Below are positions 23,191 to 33,200 of a stretch of DNA of 47,530 bases, in pieces. Below the pieces are notes generated by a model. The model saw only the letters and a list, made by a program, of their open reading frames with translations. It had not been told where the DNA came from and made no database searches. A program made the position numbers and the translations under genes. The stretch's first letter is position 1. Every line of letters starts with the position of its first letter. Where the stretch lies: contig NW_022985194.1 in assembly GCF_010093535.1 (NCBI RefSeq), forward strand, positions 257,990 through 305,519, in the 5' to 3' direction. The DNA is from Lindgomyces ingoldianus. Taxonomy: Eukaryota > Ascomycota > Dothideomycetes > Pleosporales > Lindgomycetaceae.

Positions 23191-23766
23191 TAACTTTTAT
23201 AGTTAATATATTTAAAAAAGTTTTAAAAAAAGCAGCAATAATTACACATAAGCTAGTGTTAGTGTAATAAGAAATTACTAAGCTTTAAGTAGCTAATAAG
23301 GCTGCTATGCAACATAAATTACATAAAAAAAAGGTAAATTAAGGTAAAAAAGACTTTAATAATTTAAGAAAGCTTACACTTAATAGCTTTAAAAGAGTTT
23401 AAAGCGCGTAGTAACAGGAAGAAGGCAAAGAAGCAGGTGTAAGCTAAAGTAGGTAAGCTATTCTAAAGGCGCTGCAGATAGTGCAATTAGACTAGGCATA
23501 ACACGCAAACATGTAAGTAAGAAGTAGAAGTAGTATCTAAATAATATTCTAGGCTGTACTGTACTATATAGTGCTAGAGCGGGTTGTTATAGGCCATAAT
23601 AGAGTTTATTAGGGTGGGGTCTTGGCAAAAGTAAGCGACTTGGGTGTGTGAGCAACTCGCCCATGAAGTACGTTATACATAATCTAAAAAATAAGCCAAG
23701 TAGTAAAAACTACAGGTCACGTAAGCGGTTGAACAAAGTCGATGTTGTCGCAAGTATAGGTTGAGT

Positions 23767-23880
23767 TTGCACTATACAGACTCACCACCGACGACAATGC
23801 CCTACGAAAAGGGTGGCATATGCCGCCGAAAATGGCGGCAGATTGTATATGGCTTTTTAATACAAACGTAATATTTCTAT
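23767..23880 (+). repeat. Structured dispersed repeat, copy 3
   Basis: Same start (TTGCACTATACAGACTCACC) and orientation as the copies at 898 and 2394. It has the cleanest hairpins: CCCT...AGGG, GGCATATGCC, TGCCGCC-GAAAAT-GGCGGCA and TTGTAT...ATACAA. Similarity fades after AATATT, so this copy is shorter than the other two or differs beyond the core. Confidence 0.8.
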
Positions 23881-23948
23881 ACTTATACACTAACGCGAGC
23901 TAGGCAGGCTAGTGCGAGGCACGAGCATGAGACAACCCTAATAAAGTT

Positions 23949-24480
23949 TGTCCCGGAAGACCTGGCATGTAACACCAGCTTCACCGGTCTAGACCGCTCG
24001 AGTATACAGGCGACCCTGGACTAGATCGTTAATAATGGTCTAGGCTTTTCTGTCTTCCTTAAGTCTACTAAAGCGACAAGACGGCCAACGCAGGGCCTTA
24101 ACCTATAACCGGGTCTGGCTAGCATAAGCTACGGCCGTGCCATTTCTAAGTTTGGCCTGCCCGATCCGCCTGAAGCTGGTCCACTAGGCGAGCCGAGCTC
24201 AAGTAAGCAGCTCCTAGTGCCCTAAACGGAGGAAACAATTGCTACTTGGCTTAGCGCATGCCACCTTGGTTTACAGAAGGTAGTTACTAAGAGCGACCTA
24301 CGGCTTATAAGGGGTGACTCGCCTCTAACTGCGCCTAGATATAAGGAGGATATTCTATGGTTAATATTTAGTGCAGGCAAGTTCATGACTTTTGCAGGCG
24401 TAATTGTCCGCCACTATGCGAAGTTAGTGGCGCAAAGAGAAGCAGGAGCAGAAAGGCGAGACACAAGAAGAGACTAGCGC
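23949..24480 (+). pseudogene. Unidentified coding remnant with RIP-type stops
   Basis: One plus-strand frame starting KFVPEDLACNTSF runs about 175 codons with only a few stops (at TLD*IV, NLxPG, LVPxTEE, RRDx). The first is TAG where a TGG-to-TAG change would fit, and the next two are TAA where CAA-to-TAA would fit; all are RIP-type transitions. It ends in a charged segment (KLVAQREAGAERRDTRRD). I do not recognise the family; a retroelement gag or a host gene exon are both possible. The frame begins shortly after repeat copy 3. Confidence 0.45.
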
Positions 24481-25077
24481 GCAATTCGGGCTTAGATTAA
24501 GTGCCAAGACCTCGACTGATAATGATGCAATATTTCGATGGTTGGTGGACAAAGATGGAATAACGATTAAAAGTTGGGTGGTTGGTTGACTGAGATGGAA
24601 TATTGACATGATAACCTAGTGGTTGTTAGTAGATTCTACTAAGGAAAATTGATGTATGGAGAGGGCCTTCGGCTGAGTGTGAATGGAATATGGAATGTAG
24701 GTAGAATGGAAGGACTGTACAGGTAAGAGATGGACGGGCTTTACTATGAGATGAACTTGCCTTCAGCGCGCGAACCATTATTCCCTCCTTTTTGCAGGCC
24801 TCGGGTGTACCGGAGGGGTAATATCGGCATCGGCGAGACCGGTCAGGTGGGTTTATAGAAGAGAACTCGGGCGGAATTGCGATCGGGGATTGGCATCGGT
24901 ATCTTCGGTGAAGTGGAAAGGGAGAGTGAACTTACGCGATTGGTGAAGACACATTGGAGTGATGCGTCTCTTGCTTAGCTACAACAGGAGGTTGCATTGC
25001 CCGGGTGGCCCCACGAGGAGGTGCAAGAGTCCGACTTCGCCAACCCATAGCAAAGAACTGGGCGAACCATATTCTAT
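24481..25077. other. Intergenic DNA, no gene recognised
   Basis: Mixed-composition sequence with short frames only. The right part lies downstream of the amidoligase gene. Confidence 0.4.
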
Positions 25078-25240
25078 GCCGGGTACAAGAGCCCTAAGCA
25101 GCAGAAACAAGTCCGCGCTTTCATGAGCAAGAAGGCCGGGCACATGAGCCCTAAGCAGCAGAAGCATGTCCGCGCTCTCAATCAACCCGAAGGCCGGGCA
25201 CAAGAGCCCTAAGCAGCAGGAGCAAGTCCGCGCTCTAAAA
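25078..25240. repeat. Three tandem units of 57-58 bp
   Basis: Units begin GCCGGGTACAAGAGCCCTAA (25078), GCCGGGCACATGAGCCCTAA (25135) and GCCGGGCACAAGAGCCCTAA (25193) and share AGCAGCAG and GTCCGCGCT. The first two units read in one plus-strand frame as AG(Y/H)(K/M)SPKQQK(Q/H)VRA, but the 58-bp second unit shifts the frame and TAG lies just upstream, so coding is not supported. It lies just beyond the stop codon of the amidoligase gene. Confidence 0.8.
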
Positions 25241-25250
25241 TCTCTATCAC

Positions 25251-26146
25251 CTAAGTAAATCGTGAGAGAGACTGATCTCTCCAGAAACCAGCCTCGAATT
25301 TCACCAGGTCTTCCAACCCGAGAAGCTCAGCTGATTCCATGACGAGGTCTTCGAACAAGGCCAAAGGCCCGCCAGTCAACAGGCTGTGTAAGCCAGTAGG
25401 GGGGTCGATAGACCCGCCGGTGGAGTCCTCAATCATGGAGACGAACCTGCTGAGTTCAAGATCCTGATCGAGGCAAATTGCTAGCATGGAGAGGGTCAGA
25501 CCAATCCAGTGTAGCGATGCGTCTGCCGTCATGCTTTGAGGAAAGCGACGCATCTCAACGGTACCCGTTCCGCGGAGGTTCTCAAAGTTCCAGGTAAGTG
25601 ACCTCTTGGGAGACAGGAACTGGATGAGCTGATCGCGCTCCTTGTCTTTATCCTCTTGGCAGGGAATGGCCTCCAGTTCCTGGACTGCTTCCTGACGTCC
25701 GGCAATACTCAGCCACTTACCATTGCCGTTCATAGCTGCCCATTGGGTAATCATGTCGGTGTCTGGTACACCGGCAGAGAGAGCGCTCGCAAGACGTATA
25801 ATGCCTTTGCCGATGAGCCTGACCTCCTGGAGTGTCCAGTGCCTCTTGACTGGCGCCACATGGATGTGTGTGGAGCCTTCCGCCATTTCGACGATATCGA
25901 AAGACTGTTCAAGGACATAATACACGTCCCGGATTTGTTTCTCGAACACGGACCGATCGTCAAATATCGGCGAAACAATCTCGATGCCATCTAGAATAAT
26001 ACCATTAGCAGATGGTTCATGTCTCTCTTGAAGGGGTTGAGATGGGAGGTGGCGTGGATGGTGATGATTATCGAGAAGGTGATGACAGGCTTGGAATATC
26101 TTGGAGCGCTTGGATCGAGGAGCGTGCCCGGTGAAGATGGTAGAGG
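25251..26146 (-). pseudogene. Putative amidoligase, 3' exon (residues 110-407)
   Basis: The main part of a minus-strand gene of the amidoligase family (PF12224-like, glutamine-synthetase/GCS fold ligases that join carboxyl and amino groups). Visible motifs are GIILDGIEIVSPIF, STHIHVAP (about 201-208, the family's CGxHVHV region), and LTWNFENL, then GTGTVEMRRFP (about 293-312, the NF..L...GTVEFR region). The frame is open with no RIP stops up to the start of this exon, but there is no ATG: the exon is entered through a 3' splice site (CACAG) at 26147-26151. Upstream DNA is interrupted by a pogo-type transposon at 26168. The piece continues in phase with 31115-31391 and 39078-39128; the total is 1,224 nt or 407 residues. 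The substrate is unknown. Confidence 0.8.
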
Positions 26147-26177
26147 CTGTGGTGTCGATGTGTAGTACTAAATTTTA

Positions 26178-27970
26178 CAGTCAACTCTCAATAGCGCGAT
26201 ACAATTCTGGAACAAGGATTATATTGTTATATTGCAATATTATTGCAGTAAGAGAGTTACGTAATCTAACTATCTAAAGTGCCCTAGACAAACTACTTAG
26301 ACTTTTAAGCCTTTACTTTAGTATATAGCTGCTAGAGCGCTCTAATCTGCTAGGGAGTTGTTAAATCTGTATGCTCTTAATATAAAAGTAGTAATTTAAG
26401 AGCCTGCTCTGCCTACGTAGGGGTAGGTATTTATATAAAAGGCCCTTTATTATCTAATTTGTCTTTAACTAGCTGCTAGCTATATATTACAATTACATTT
26501 ACTACATTAAAGTTAGATTAAGTAGGCTTATAATTCTTATTAATAAAATTTAAAAAGTTTTTAAGGCTTATAGTGTCTTAAATTCTGCCTATGTGCTGCA
26601 CCTGCTAGTAGAGCTTCTCTAGCTCCTGCTAAGACTGCTCTTTTAGATTAAGCAGGTAAATTAGTTTTTGTAAAGGCTAAATTCTAGCTTAGCAGAAGTA
26701 GTAATAAATTATATTACTTTAAAAGTTGTTATACTAGGCTTAAAAGGCCTAGTGTAAGGCATAGTAGAGGTTAACTTAAGTTACTAGATCTGCGCTACAC
26801 TTATAGCTAGCAACTATATAGCATATCTATTACTTTTTATATAAGCGCTTAAACTAACTAATTACGCCTTAATTAAGTAGCTAGTAGACGCTAGTTAAGT
26901 TAGTAGGCAGCTATTAAATGCAGATATTTAGTAGAGGTAGTTTAAAATTAACACTAAAGATATAAGCGCTGTAGTTATTTATTAGCAGTAGGATAGACCT
27001 AGTCTCTTCTATCTACTAATAAAAGGCTTATAGCTAATTTATTATAATAGTATGTGTTATCTACGCCTTAAAATTTAATAACTATTAAATGCTAAAAGCC
27101 TTAAAGTTAATAGATTATAAAGCATGTAGTCTAGCTGCTTTTTTAATAGCTTAAAAAGTAAAGCGCTTACTACTAGTAAAGTTATAGTAGTATATAATTA
27201 ATATTTAGTTCTTATTCTTCTTCCTGCTAAGTTAAGCTCTAGTAAAAAGCCCTAACAACAGTGCCTGCTGCTAATATAGGCCTGTCTTGTCTATATTAAA
27301 TATATCCTGCTCTGCGTATTCTCTACACAGTGTTCTAATAGCCCTTATCTTCTCTTTAGCCTTAGCTAGCACTAATGTAGCCTTACTTTAGTGTTAATAA
27401 AGCTTAATATTATGCTGTTACTTAAAGTTAGTAAGCTAGCCTAAGCTAAACTCTAGTATAAAGAGGTTAGCGTAATTAGGTATCTACAGCTAAATAGCCT
27501 TTGCTTTCTTAATAAGGATATTACTAGGGACGTTGCTGCTAGAGCTTTTAAGGTACTGCTGCTAGTTAAAGAGGACAGCTTTAAGGATAGGCTACTATGC
27601 CTGTTGTTAACGTGTGCAGGTAGTAGCAGAGCTACTGTTAAGGTAGCTATATTACTCTAAAAGGGACTCTAATACTGTTAACTAATAGATGCAATAGTTA
27701 TACTCTTACTTAAACTACTTAATTACATTAAGCTGCCTTTAGCTAGGACCCTAACATTAATACTATTAACATAGAGCCTGTTGCTGCTTATTAGTAATTG
27801 CTACACATAGCATTTTATCTTTTAATATAACAATAATCTAGCTAAAAGCTTGCGATATAGTAGGTATTATAAAATAGAATATTTTAGTAGGAAATTAATT
27901 TAGGTTTAAGAAATGTATCGCTATATTAAAATATCGTTTAATCGCGCATCGCGCCATCGAGAGTTGACTG
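26178..27970 (-). mobile_element. Tigger/Pogo-like DNA transposon nested in the left TIR of the previous element
   Basis: 1,793 bp bounded by CAGTCAACTCTCAATAGCGC (left) and, inverted, CAGTCAACTCTCGATGGCGC (right), about 23 bp with two transitions. TA duplications lie at 26176-26177 and 27971-27972. The minus-strand transposase around 26.75-27.05 kb reads LLLINNYSAYI, then NLTSVY and GVIS-FKRLYKK, matching the NSTSVxQPLDQGVI-xxxKxxYRKQW pattern of Tigger-like pogo transposases. RIP stops make it inactive. Confidence 0.88.
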
Positions 27971-29392
27971 TATCAGCCGACGCACGGTCTCGCCTGACGC
28001 ACGGAATTTGCCGTACAGCGGCACCGCGACTTGAAGCTCTAGGGCAACATATAAATAGAATATAGGCCTAGTTTTTTAGTAGATTAGGAAGCTAATTACA
28101 GCAATTAATTTAAGGCTACTAGCTAGTCGCAGAAGCGTGCAGGAAGCTTAATAGCTCTGCCTCTGCGATTTTGCTTACATAGCAGCCCTACTACTTTAAC
28201 AATTAATTAATCCTTAACTACTTGCTTTAGCCTACTAGCTATAGGCTGTGTAGTCTTTCTAGCCTTCCTAGAAGTTTTAATGTTGCTTTAAAGTTAGTAA
28301 TTAGCCTTTTTAGCTAGTTGCTTTTCTTCTTTCTAAAGCCTTTTTTTTTAGCCTTTTATAGTTAAGCGTTCTTAGTAGCTGCCCTTATATGCTTTTTTTT
28401 TTTTAGCTATATAAGCTTTCTTATGCTTCTTAGCCTTTTTACGCCTAGTCTTTTTATTTTTTTGTTAATGTAAGAGCTCTACAGTAGCTTTCTTCTTAAC
28501 TTATTAATTATGTGCTTGTTAAACCTTCTTAGGACTATAGAATACAGCCCCACTGTAGTACTGCTTAGGAGCTATAAGTAGAAAAGGTTTACTATGCTTC
28601 TACTTCTTTTTTTTATTAACTAGAGCTTTTATAAGGCCTTAATTCTCTATCTAGAGAGTTATAACCTATATTAAGAGACTATGTATAGTATTACTAAGCT
28701 GCTTAGCCTACTAGTTAGAGATATTACTAACTACCTTATGTAAAAGCTTGTCTATGTGTCTCTAATCTTAAGCAGTAAGAGCTAACTAAGAGCTCTTACT
28801 AAAAAAAAGTCTACTAGTACTAGTAGTACTAAATTAAGTAAGGACTCTCTTAGGGTTAAATAGCGCTAGGCTATAGGCCTTAAAGCTAGAGAGTATATTC
28901 TTCTTAGTAAATAAGGTCTGCTAGGCTTTGTTAAATAGGCAAAAGAAGTCTTACTTTGTAATAGCTGTAAACCTTATTAATTTATACATAAAACTAGCTA
29001 GTTTGTCTAAATAAGCTGTTGCTAGTAGCTTAAACAGGCTAACATTAAGAGGCTATAGCGTATAGGTTAAATAAGGTGGATAGATAGCTAGTAAAATCCT
29101 ATTCTAGTTGTAGTAGTTAATAAACTTTATAGAGACATAAGATTTATAGCTATCTAAGATTAATAGCTTATACGCCTAATAAGCTTTCTTCTTTGTCTGT
29201 TTATTAAATAGCTGTTTAAGCTAGCGTAAGCCTAAATTGTTATTTGTCTAGCTACTAGAAAATAAGGTAAAGAAGCACTTATGTACTGCTAGGTTAAAAT
29301 CCTGTAACTAGCTATCTTAGATGTTACTAGTGCTAGCTTAGTAGATAAGGCCTAGAGAGAGCGTAGAGCTGTTAGCGCAGATACAAGCTATA

Positions 29393-30403
29393 ACGTACTT
29401 CATGGGCGAGTTGCTCACACACCTAAGTTGCTTACTTTTGCCAAGACCCTACTAAACCACCCTTTCTACACTAATGCATTCCCCACAACACTACTTAGAC
29501 GCGCTAAAAGAATGTTAGATACAGCTTACACTCTAAGCTTTTAAATAAAACATAAAACTCTTAAAAAAATGTGCTATAGCTATGTGCAAGGTCTTATAAA
29601 AAACAATAAATAACTATAGCGCTAGACAACCTTTACAAGCTAATTCTACAGCTAAATTATAAAGGCTAGGCAATAAAAAGGAGCAGGTAATTATTAAGAC
29701 TATACTTAAGCTATATGCACAAGGAATTTCCCCTTAGATAGCATTTATAGCTAATATAGCTAATTCTTTGCGCGCTNNNNNNNNNNNNNNNNNNNNNNNN
29801 NNNNNNNNNNNNNNNNNNNNNNNNNNNNNNNNNNNNNNNNNNNNNNNNNNNNNNNNNNNNNNNNNNNNNNNATAACATGTACAACTTTAGCAAGACAGGG
29901 TTTATAATTAGCTAGATATCTTTTAACTATACTTGCGCTTAAAACTTTACTTTAAGCTCTAAATAATGCTTTACAAACGTACTAGGCTAGTTTATGTAAA
30001 CATGGCCTAGATTACGCTTAGCGCGCAAAGAATTAGCTATATTAGCTATAAATGCTATCTAAGGGGAAATTCCTTGTGCATATAGCTTAAGTATAGTCTT
30101 AATAATTACCTGCTTCTTTTTATTGCCTAGCCTTTATAATTTAGCTGTAGAATTAGCTTATAAAAGTTGTCTAGCGCTATAGTTATTTATTATTTTTTAT
30201 AAGACTTTGCACATAGCTACAGCATATTTCTTTAAGAGTTTTATGTCTTATTTAAAAGCTTAGAGCGTAAGCTGTATCTAACATTCTTTTAGCGCGTCTA
30301 AGTAGTGTTGTGGGGAATGCATTAGTGTAGGAAGGGTGGTTTAGTGGGGTCTTAGCAAAAGTGAGCGACTTGGGTGTGTGAGCAACTCGCCTATGAAGTA
30401 CGT
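29393..30403. mobile_element. Fold-back (palindromic) Pogo derivative with an assembly gap
   Basis: Same TIR as Pogo element A (ACGTACTTCATGGGCGAGTT) at both ends, with TA at 29391-29392 and 30404-30405. The left half runs in the sense direction through the HTH region (VIIKTILKLYAQGIS, IAFIANIANSLRA). After the N run, 29872-29925 continues in sense at MYNFSKTGFIIS. From about 29930 the sequence turns round and is the inverse of the 5' part back to the right TIR. So two 5' ends face each other and the 3' half is missing. Arms of more than 400 bp could fold into a long hairpin. It is inserted in the pogo-type element at 26168-31087. Confidence 0.85.
29777..29871. other. Assembly gap (run of N)
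   Basis: 95 undetermined bases inside the left arm of the fold-back element. The matching bases should be readable from the right arm near 29940-30020, at least in part. Confidence 0.98.
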
Positions 30404-31114
30404 TATAGGTTATCTACTTATAATTGCTGTCCTATATAGCTTGCTTAAGGCTACTTTTTTTATATCTCTGCCTAGAGAAGATCTGCTTTGTTCTTAATAG
30501 TACACTAATAAGAAAGCCTTTCTTATCTATATTGTACATATGCTGTGGCTTTATCTTGTACTCCTAAATCTTCTACTGTAGTAGCTTAAAATAGAGCTTA
30601 TATTTAAAGGCTAAATTAGCTTGCTTCTTATTTTAATCTAGGCTAAAGGTCTAGTAGGTAACTAGGGAGATTTAATGCTATTAAAGAAAGTAATTAGGCT
30701 AAACTTTTTCTACTTCTTTACTACAAAGTTCTAAAGCAAAATTGCGTAGCTATTACCTTATAAGTAGTAAGCTACGCTTATAAAGCTGCTTAATATACTT
30801 TGTAAGCTCCTTCTCTTGTTGCTTATTAAGTAGTTGTTAGTTTTTGTACTGCTCTGCACAGGAGCCCTAGACGCCTTGCTAACGCTTTAATAGCTTAGTC
30901 TTTTTAACACTATACTTTTTAGCTATTATTGTAATATTAATTAATTCTCTTAGTTCTAGCAATTTTAAATATGCCAGCGCGTCCTTAATACAGTCTATAT
31001 TAGTGGAGTTGCAATAATGTTAAAAATTAGCAAAATCTGGTGTGTGCGTGCGTTAGGCGAGACCGTGCGTCAGCTGATTAAATTTAGTAAGGCAATGGGA
31101 AAGCCATCAGTTAC

Positions 31115-31391
31115 AAGTTGTGGGATCATCCTCAGACTCGATCAACGAAGGGTCGTCCTGGATGTCCCAGCACGCAGTGTCCTGCGTGTCGTCGACGCTG
31201 GTCCTCTGGAATACCGGAAGCTTGATGTATTCCAGCGCCGCCCGCAAGAAATGTTGAATCGCGTCGCGATTCTTATCCCGTACAAAGGGATCTCTATGAT
31301 ACTCCCCGGCGCAACCGTGCCGCTCAGGGGTATCAACGTACCCAAAGTCCTCAAGCGTTTGCCTCAGGATGGCTTTTGGCCTGAGACCAAG
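31115..31391 (-). pseudogene. Putative amidoligase, middle segment (residues 18-109)
   Basis: Minus-strand frame starting LGLRPKAILRQTLEDFGYVD and containing ACWDIQDDPSLIESEDDP, where W-x-x-x-D-x-S is typical of the family. It ends at a 5' splice site GTAACT (31114-31109). With the transposon and one TA removed, the intron would be 46 nt (GTAACT...CCACAG) and both phases agree. On its other side the frame is cut by the LTR element at 31397, between codons 17 and 18, with CTCCA (31392-31396) as target duplication. Confidence 0.75.
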
Positions 31392-31396
31392 CTCCA

Positions 31397-31983
31397 TGTT
31401 ACGGTCTACGGTTGGACCAGCGTAACTCCACCAGCAGTGCTCCACAATCTAGCCAGGTCGGGGCAGGGCTCGCTTAGAGACCAGTCGGAGGACACGGAGC
31501 CAGCACGGCTGCCCGAAGCCATGGAGGAATGCGTCGTCTAATAAGAAGACGAGCCCAGGGAGCTGGACAGAGCTTAAGGGAGCCCCTCTTGGCAAGCTCC
31601 TATGAACTCCTGCCAGCTCCCCTTAGCACCCTAGCACATGTATATAGTCCCTACATTAAACAACCTTTAGAAGGTGTGTTTAATGTTTAGTTTATTTACT
31701 ACATAGACTAAGTAGCATTTAGCTTTCTAAAGAGCTGTAATACTATTTATATATCTTACACTATATATACCTCTAACTTTGTCTAACAGGACTGTTTAAC
31801 CCTAGCCTTTTTACTACTGCACATAGGGTAAACTATAATCTAGTTACTCTCTACCACTCTCTATTAGCCTATTAGCCTATATGTAGGACTGTACACCCTA
31901 CTAGATTAGCCTCTACTACTTGTTTTATTTCCCCTTAAGAACATTATAAGACCTAAGTGCTTCCTAAAGTAAAAATTATAACA
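31397..31983 (+). repeat. 5' LTR of the Gypsy element
   Basis: 587 bp. The outer half is GC-normal (starts TGTTACGGTCTACGGTTGG) and the inner half is RIP-mutated. A minus-strand open frame across its outer part and the host gene is an artefact of the junction. Confidence 0.9.
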
Positions 31984-32039
31984 TTAAACACTACTTTTTT
32001 AAAAAGTATAGTAACCTTCTAACATAATTTAGACTCTAA

Positions 32040-33200
32040 CATAGCCTACACTGCGCTGTTAAGATCTACAGAAGTTCCTACCTAAAGTAAAGCTATTCTA
32101 GCAGAACAGATTAATATAATCTAGGATAACATAAAGAAACTCTAGCAGATTAGTAATAAAGTTAGTAAACTACTAAATTTTAAAAAAAAAATTACTAACT
32201 TTTACTAAAAAGTAATAAAATTATAAAACTTTTTAAAAGCCTTAAGCTCTCTAAAAATAACTAATTAAGCTTATTAAATATATAAACTATAAGTAAAGCT
32301 AGCAAAAATCTAAAACATCTTAACTAAAAAAATAAGTATTATAGCTAAAAAAGCTTTAAAACTAGCTTTTTTAAAGCCTTTTAAAGAATTACTAAAGAAC
32401 TTTTAACTATTCTTTATAAGATGCTACCTTTATATGTAATATAATAAAGGAGCATTTTAGACTAATGTAGAAATAATATCCTAGATAGGACTACACCTAA
32501 AAGGCCCCCTTATAATCTAGTTCTAACCCTACACAGACAACTAGATAAACTTTAGGGTAAATAGTAAAGCACTTACTTTTAAAATAAAAGAAATATTTAG
32601 TAATATTAAAAACTTTAAAGAAGCTTTAACAGCTATTTATAAAACTTTTAATAAAAAAAAGATTATAGCTAATAAATTAAATACTATAAAATAAGGAACT
32701 AGCTTAGTCTAAAACTATGCAGCATGTTTTAAAGAACAACTAGCTATCTGTAGATAGACAGACTAGAAGGCTCTTTGCTGCATGTTCTATAATAAATTAA
32801 GTAAGATAGTAAAAGATAAATTTATACATAGTAAAAAACTAACTACTTTTAAAAACTTTATTATGTAGGCAACAACCTATAACAACTGTTATAGAGAGCG
32901 TAAAAAAAAAATAAAATAAAAAGAAACTCTCTAAAAACTAGAATTTATTTTAAAGAAAAAAAAGCTTCTATAATATAATAAAAAACTAATAGACCTTAGT
33001 TATATAAAGTATATATAAAGCCCTCTTTTTAAGAAGAGCTAAGTTCTAGGACGCAATAGGCTGCCCTTAATAAAAGAATAATAAAAGTAGCTAAAGAATA
33101 AGGCCTGCCTAAACTATAAAAAAGTAGGACATTTTTACTAAAACTGCCTAGACTTCTAGAAGAGGAAGAATAAAAATACTACTATAATAATAAAAGCTAT
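32040..33200 (+). pseudogene. Gypsy gag remnant with zinc knuckle
   Basis: The plus-strand reading near 32.4-32.9 kb follows a Gypsy gag (LKGPLI, FKEALTAIYKTFN, NYAACFKEQLAI, KALCCMFYNKLSKIVKDKF). Near 33.10-33.15 kb, ACLNYKKVGHFY-NCLD matches a CCHC zinc knuckle in which the second cysteine has become tyrosine. Multiple stops. Confidence 0.8.

Larger units (their letters stand above)
21209..23673 (+). mobile_element. Fot1/Pogo-type DNA transposon A, RIP-degraded, split by a solo LTR
   Basis: Terminal inverted repeats start ACGTACTTTATAGGCGAGTT at the left and, inverted, ACGTACTTCATGGGCGAGTT at the right, with TA duplications at 21207-21208 and 23674-23675. Length is 2,465 bp, or about 1.87 kb without the solo LTR, the usual Fot1 size. 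Transposase on the plus strand is readable through many stops. The same TIR family recurs in the fold-back element at 29393-30403. Confidence 0.9.
26168..31087 (-). mobile_element. Pogo-type DNA transposon in the amidoligase intron, carrying two nested elements
   Basis: Inverted repeats CTAAATTTTA + TCAGCCGACGCACGG...GCCTGACGCACG (left, itself split at its TA by a second transposon) and, inverted, CTAAATTTAATCAGCTGACG (right). TA duplications lie at 26166-26167 and 31088-31089. Without its two insertions it is about 2.1 kb. Minus-strand transposase is readable: LLILDSYKSYVS, FINYYNQN-like text and ILLAIYPPYLTYTL, PLNVSLFK around 28.98-29.17 kb, and a Lys/Arg-rich tail near 28.26-28.45 kb. Stops from RIP are common. 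It lies in intron 1 of the amidoligase gene. Confidence 0.88.

Noticed and set aside
25656..25994. A 112-codon plus-strand frame
   Set aside because: Antisense to the amidoligase exon, with no domain of its own.
31017..31541. A 174-codon plus-strand open frame
   Set aside because: It crosses the end of a transposon, the antisense of the amidoligase middle segment and the outer part of an LTR. It is a shadow of three unrelated pieces.
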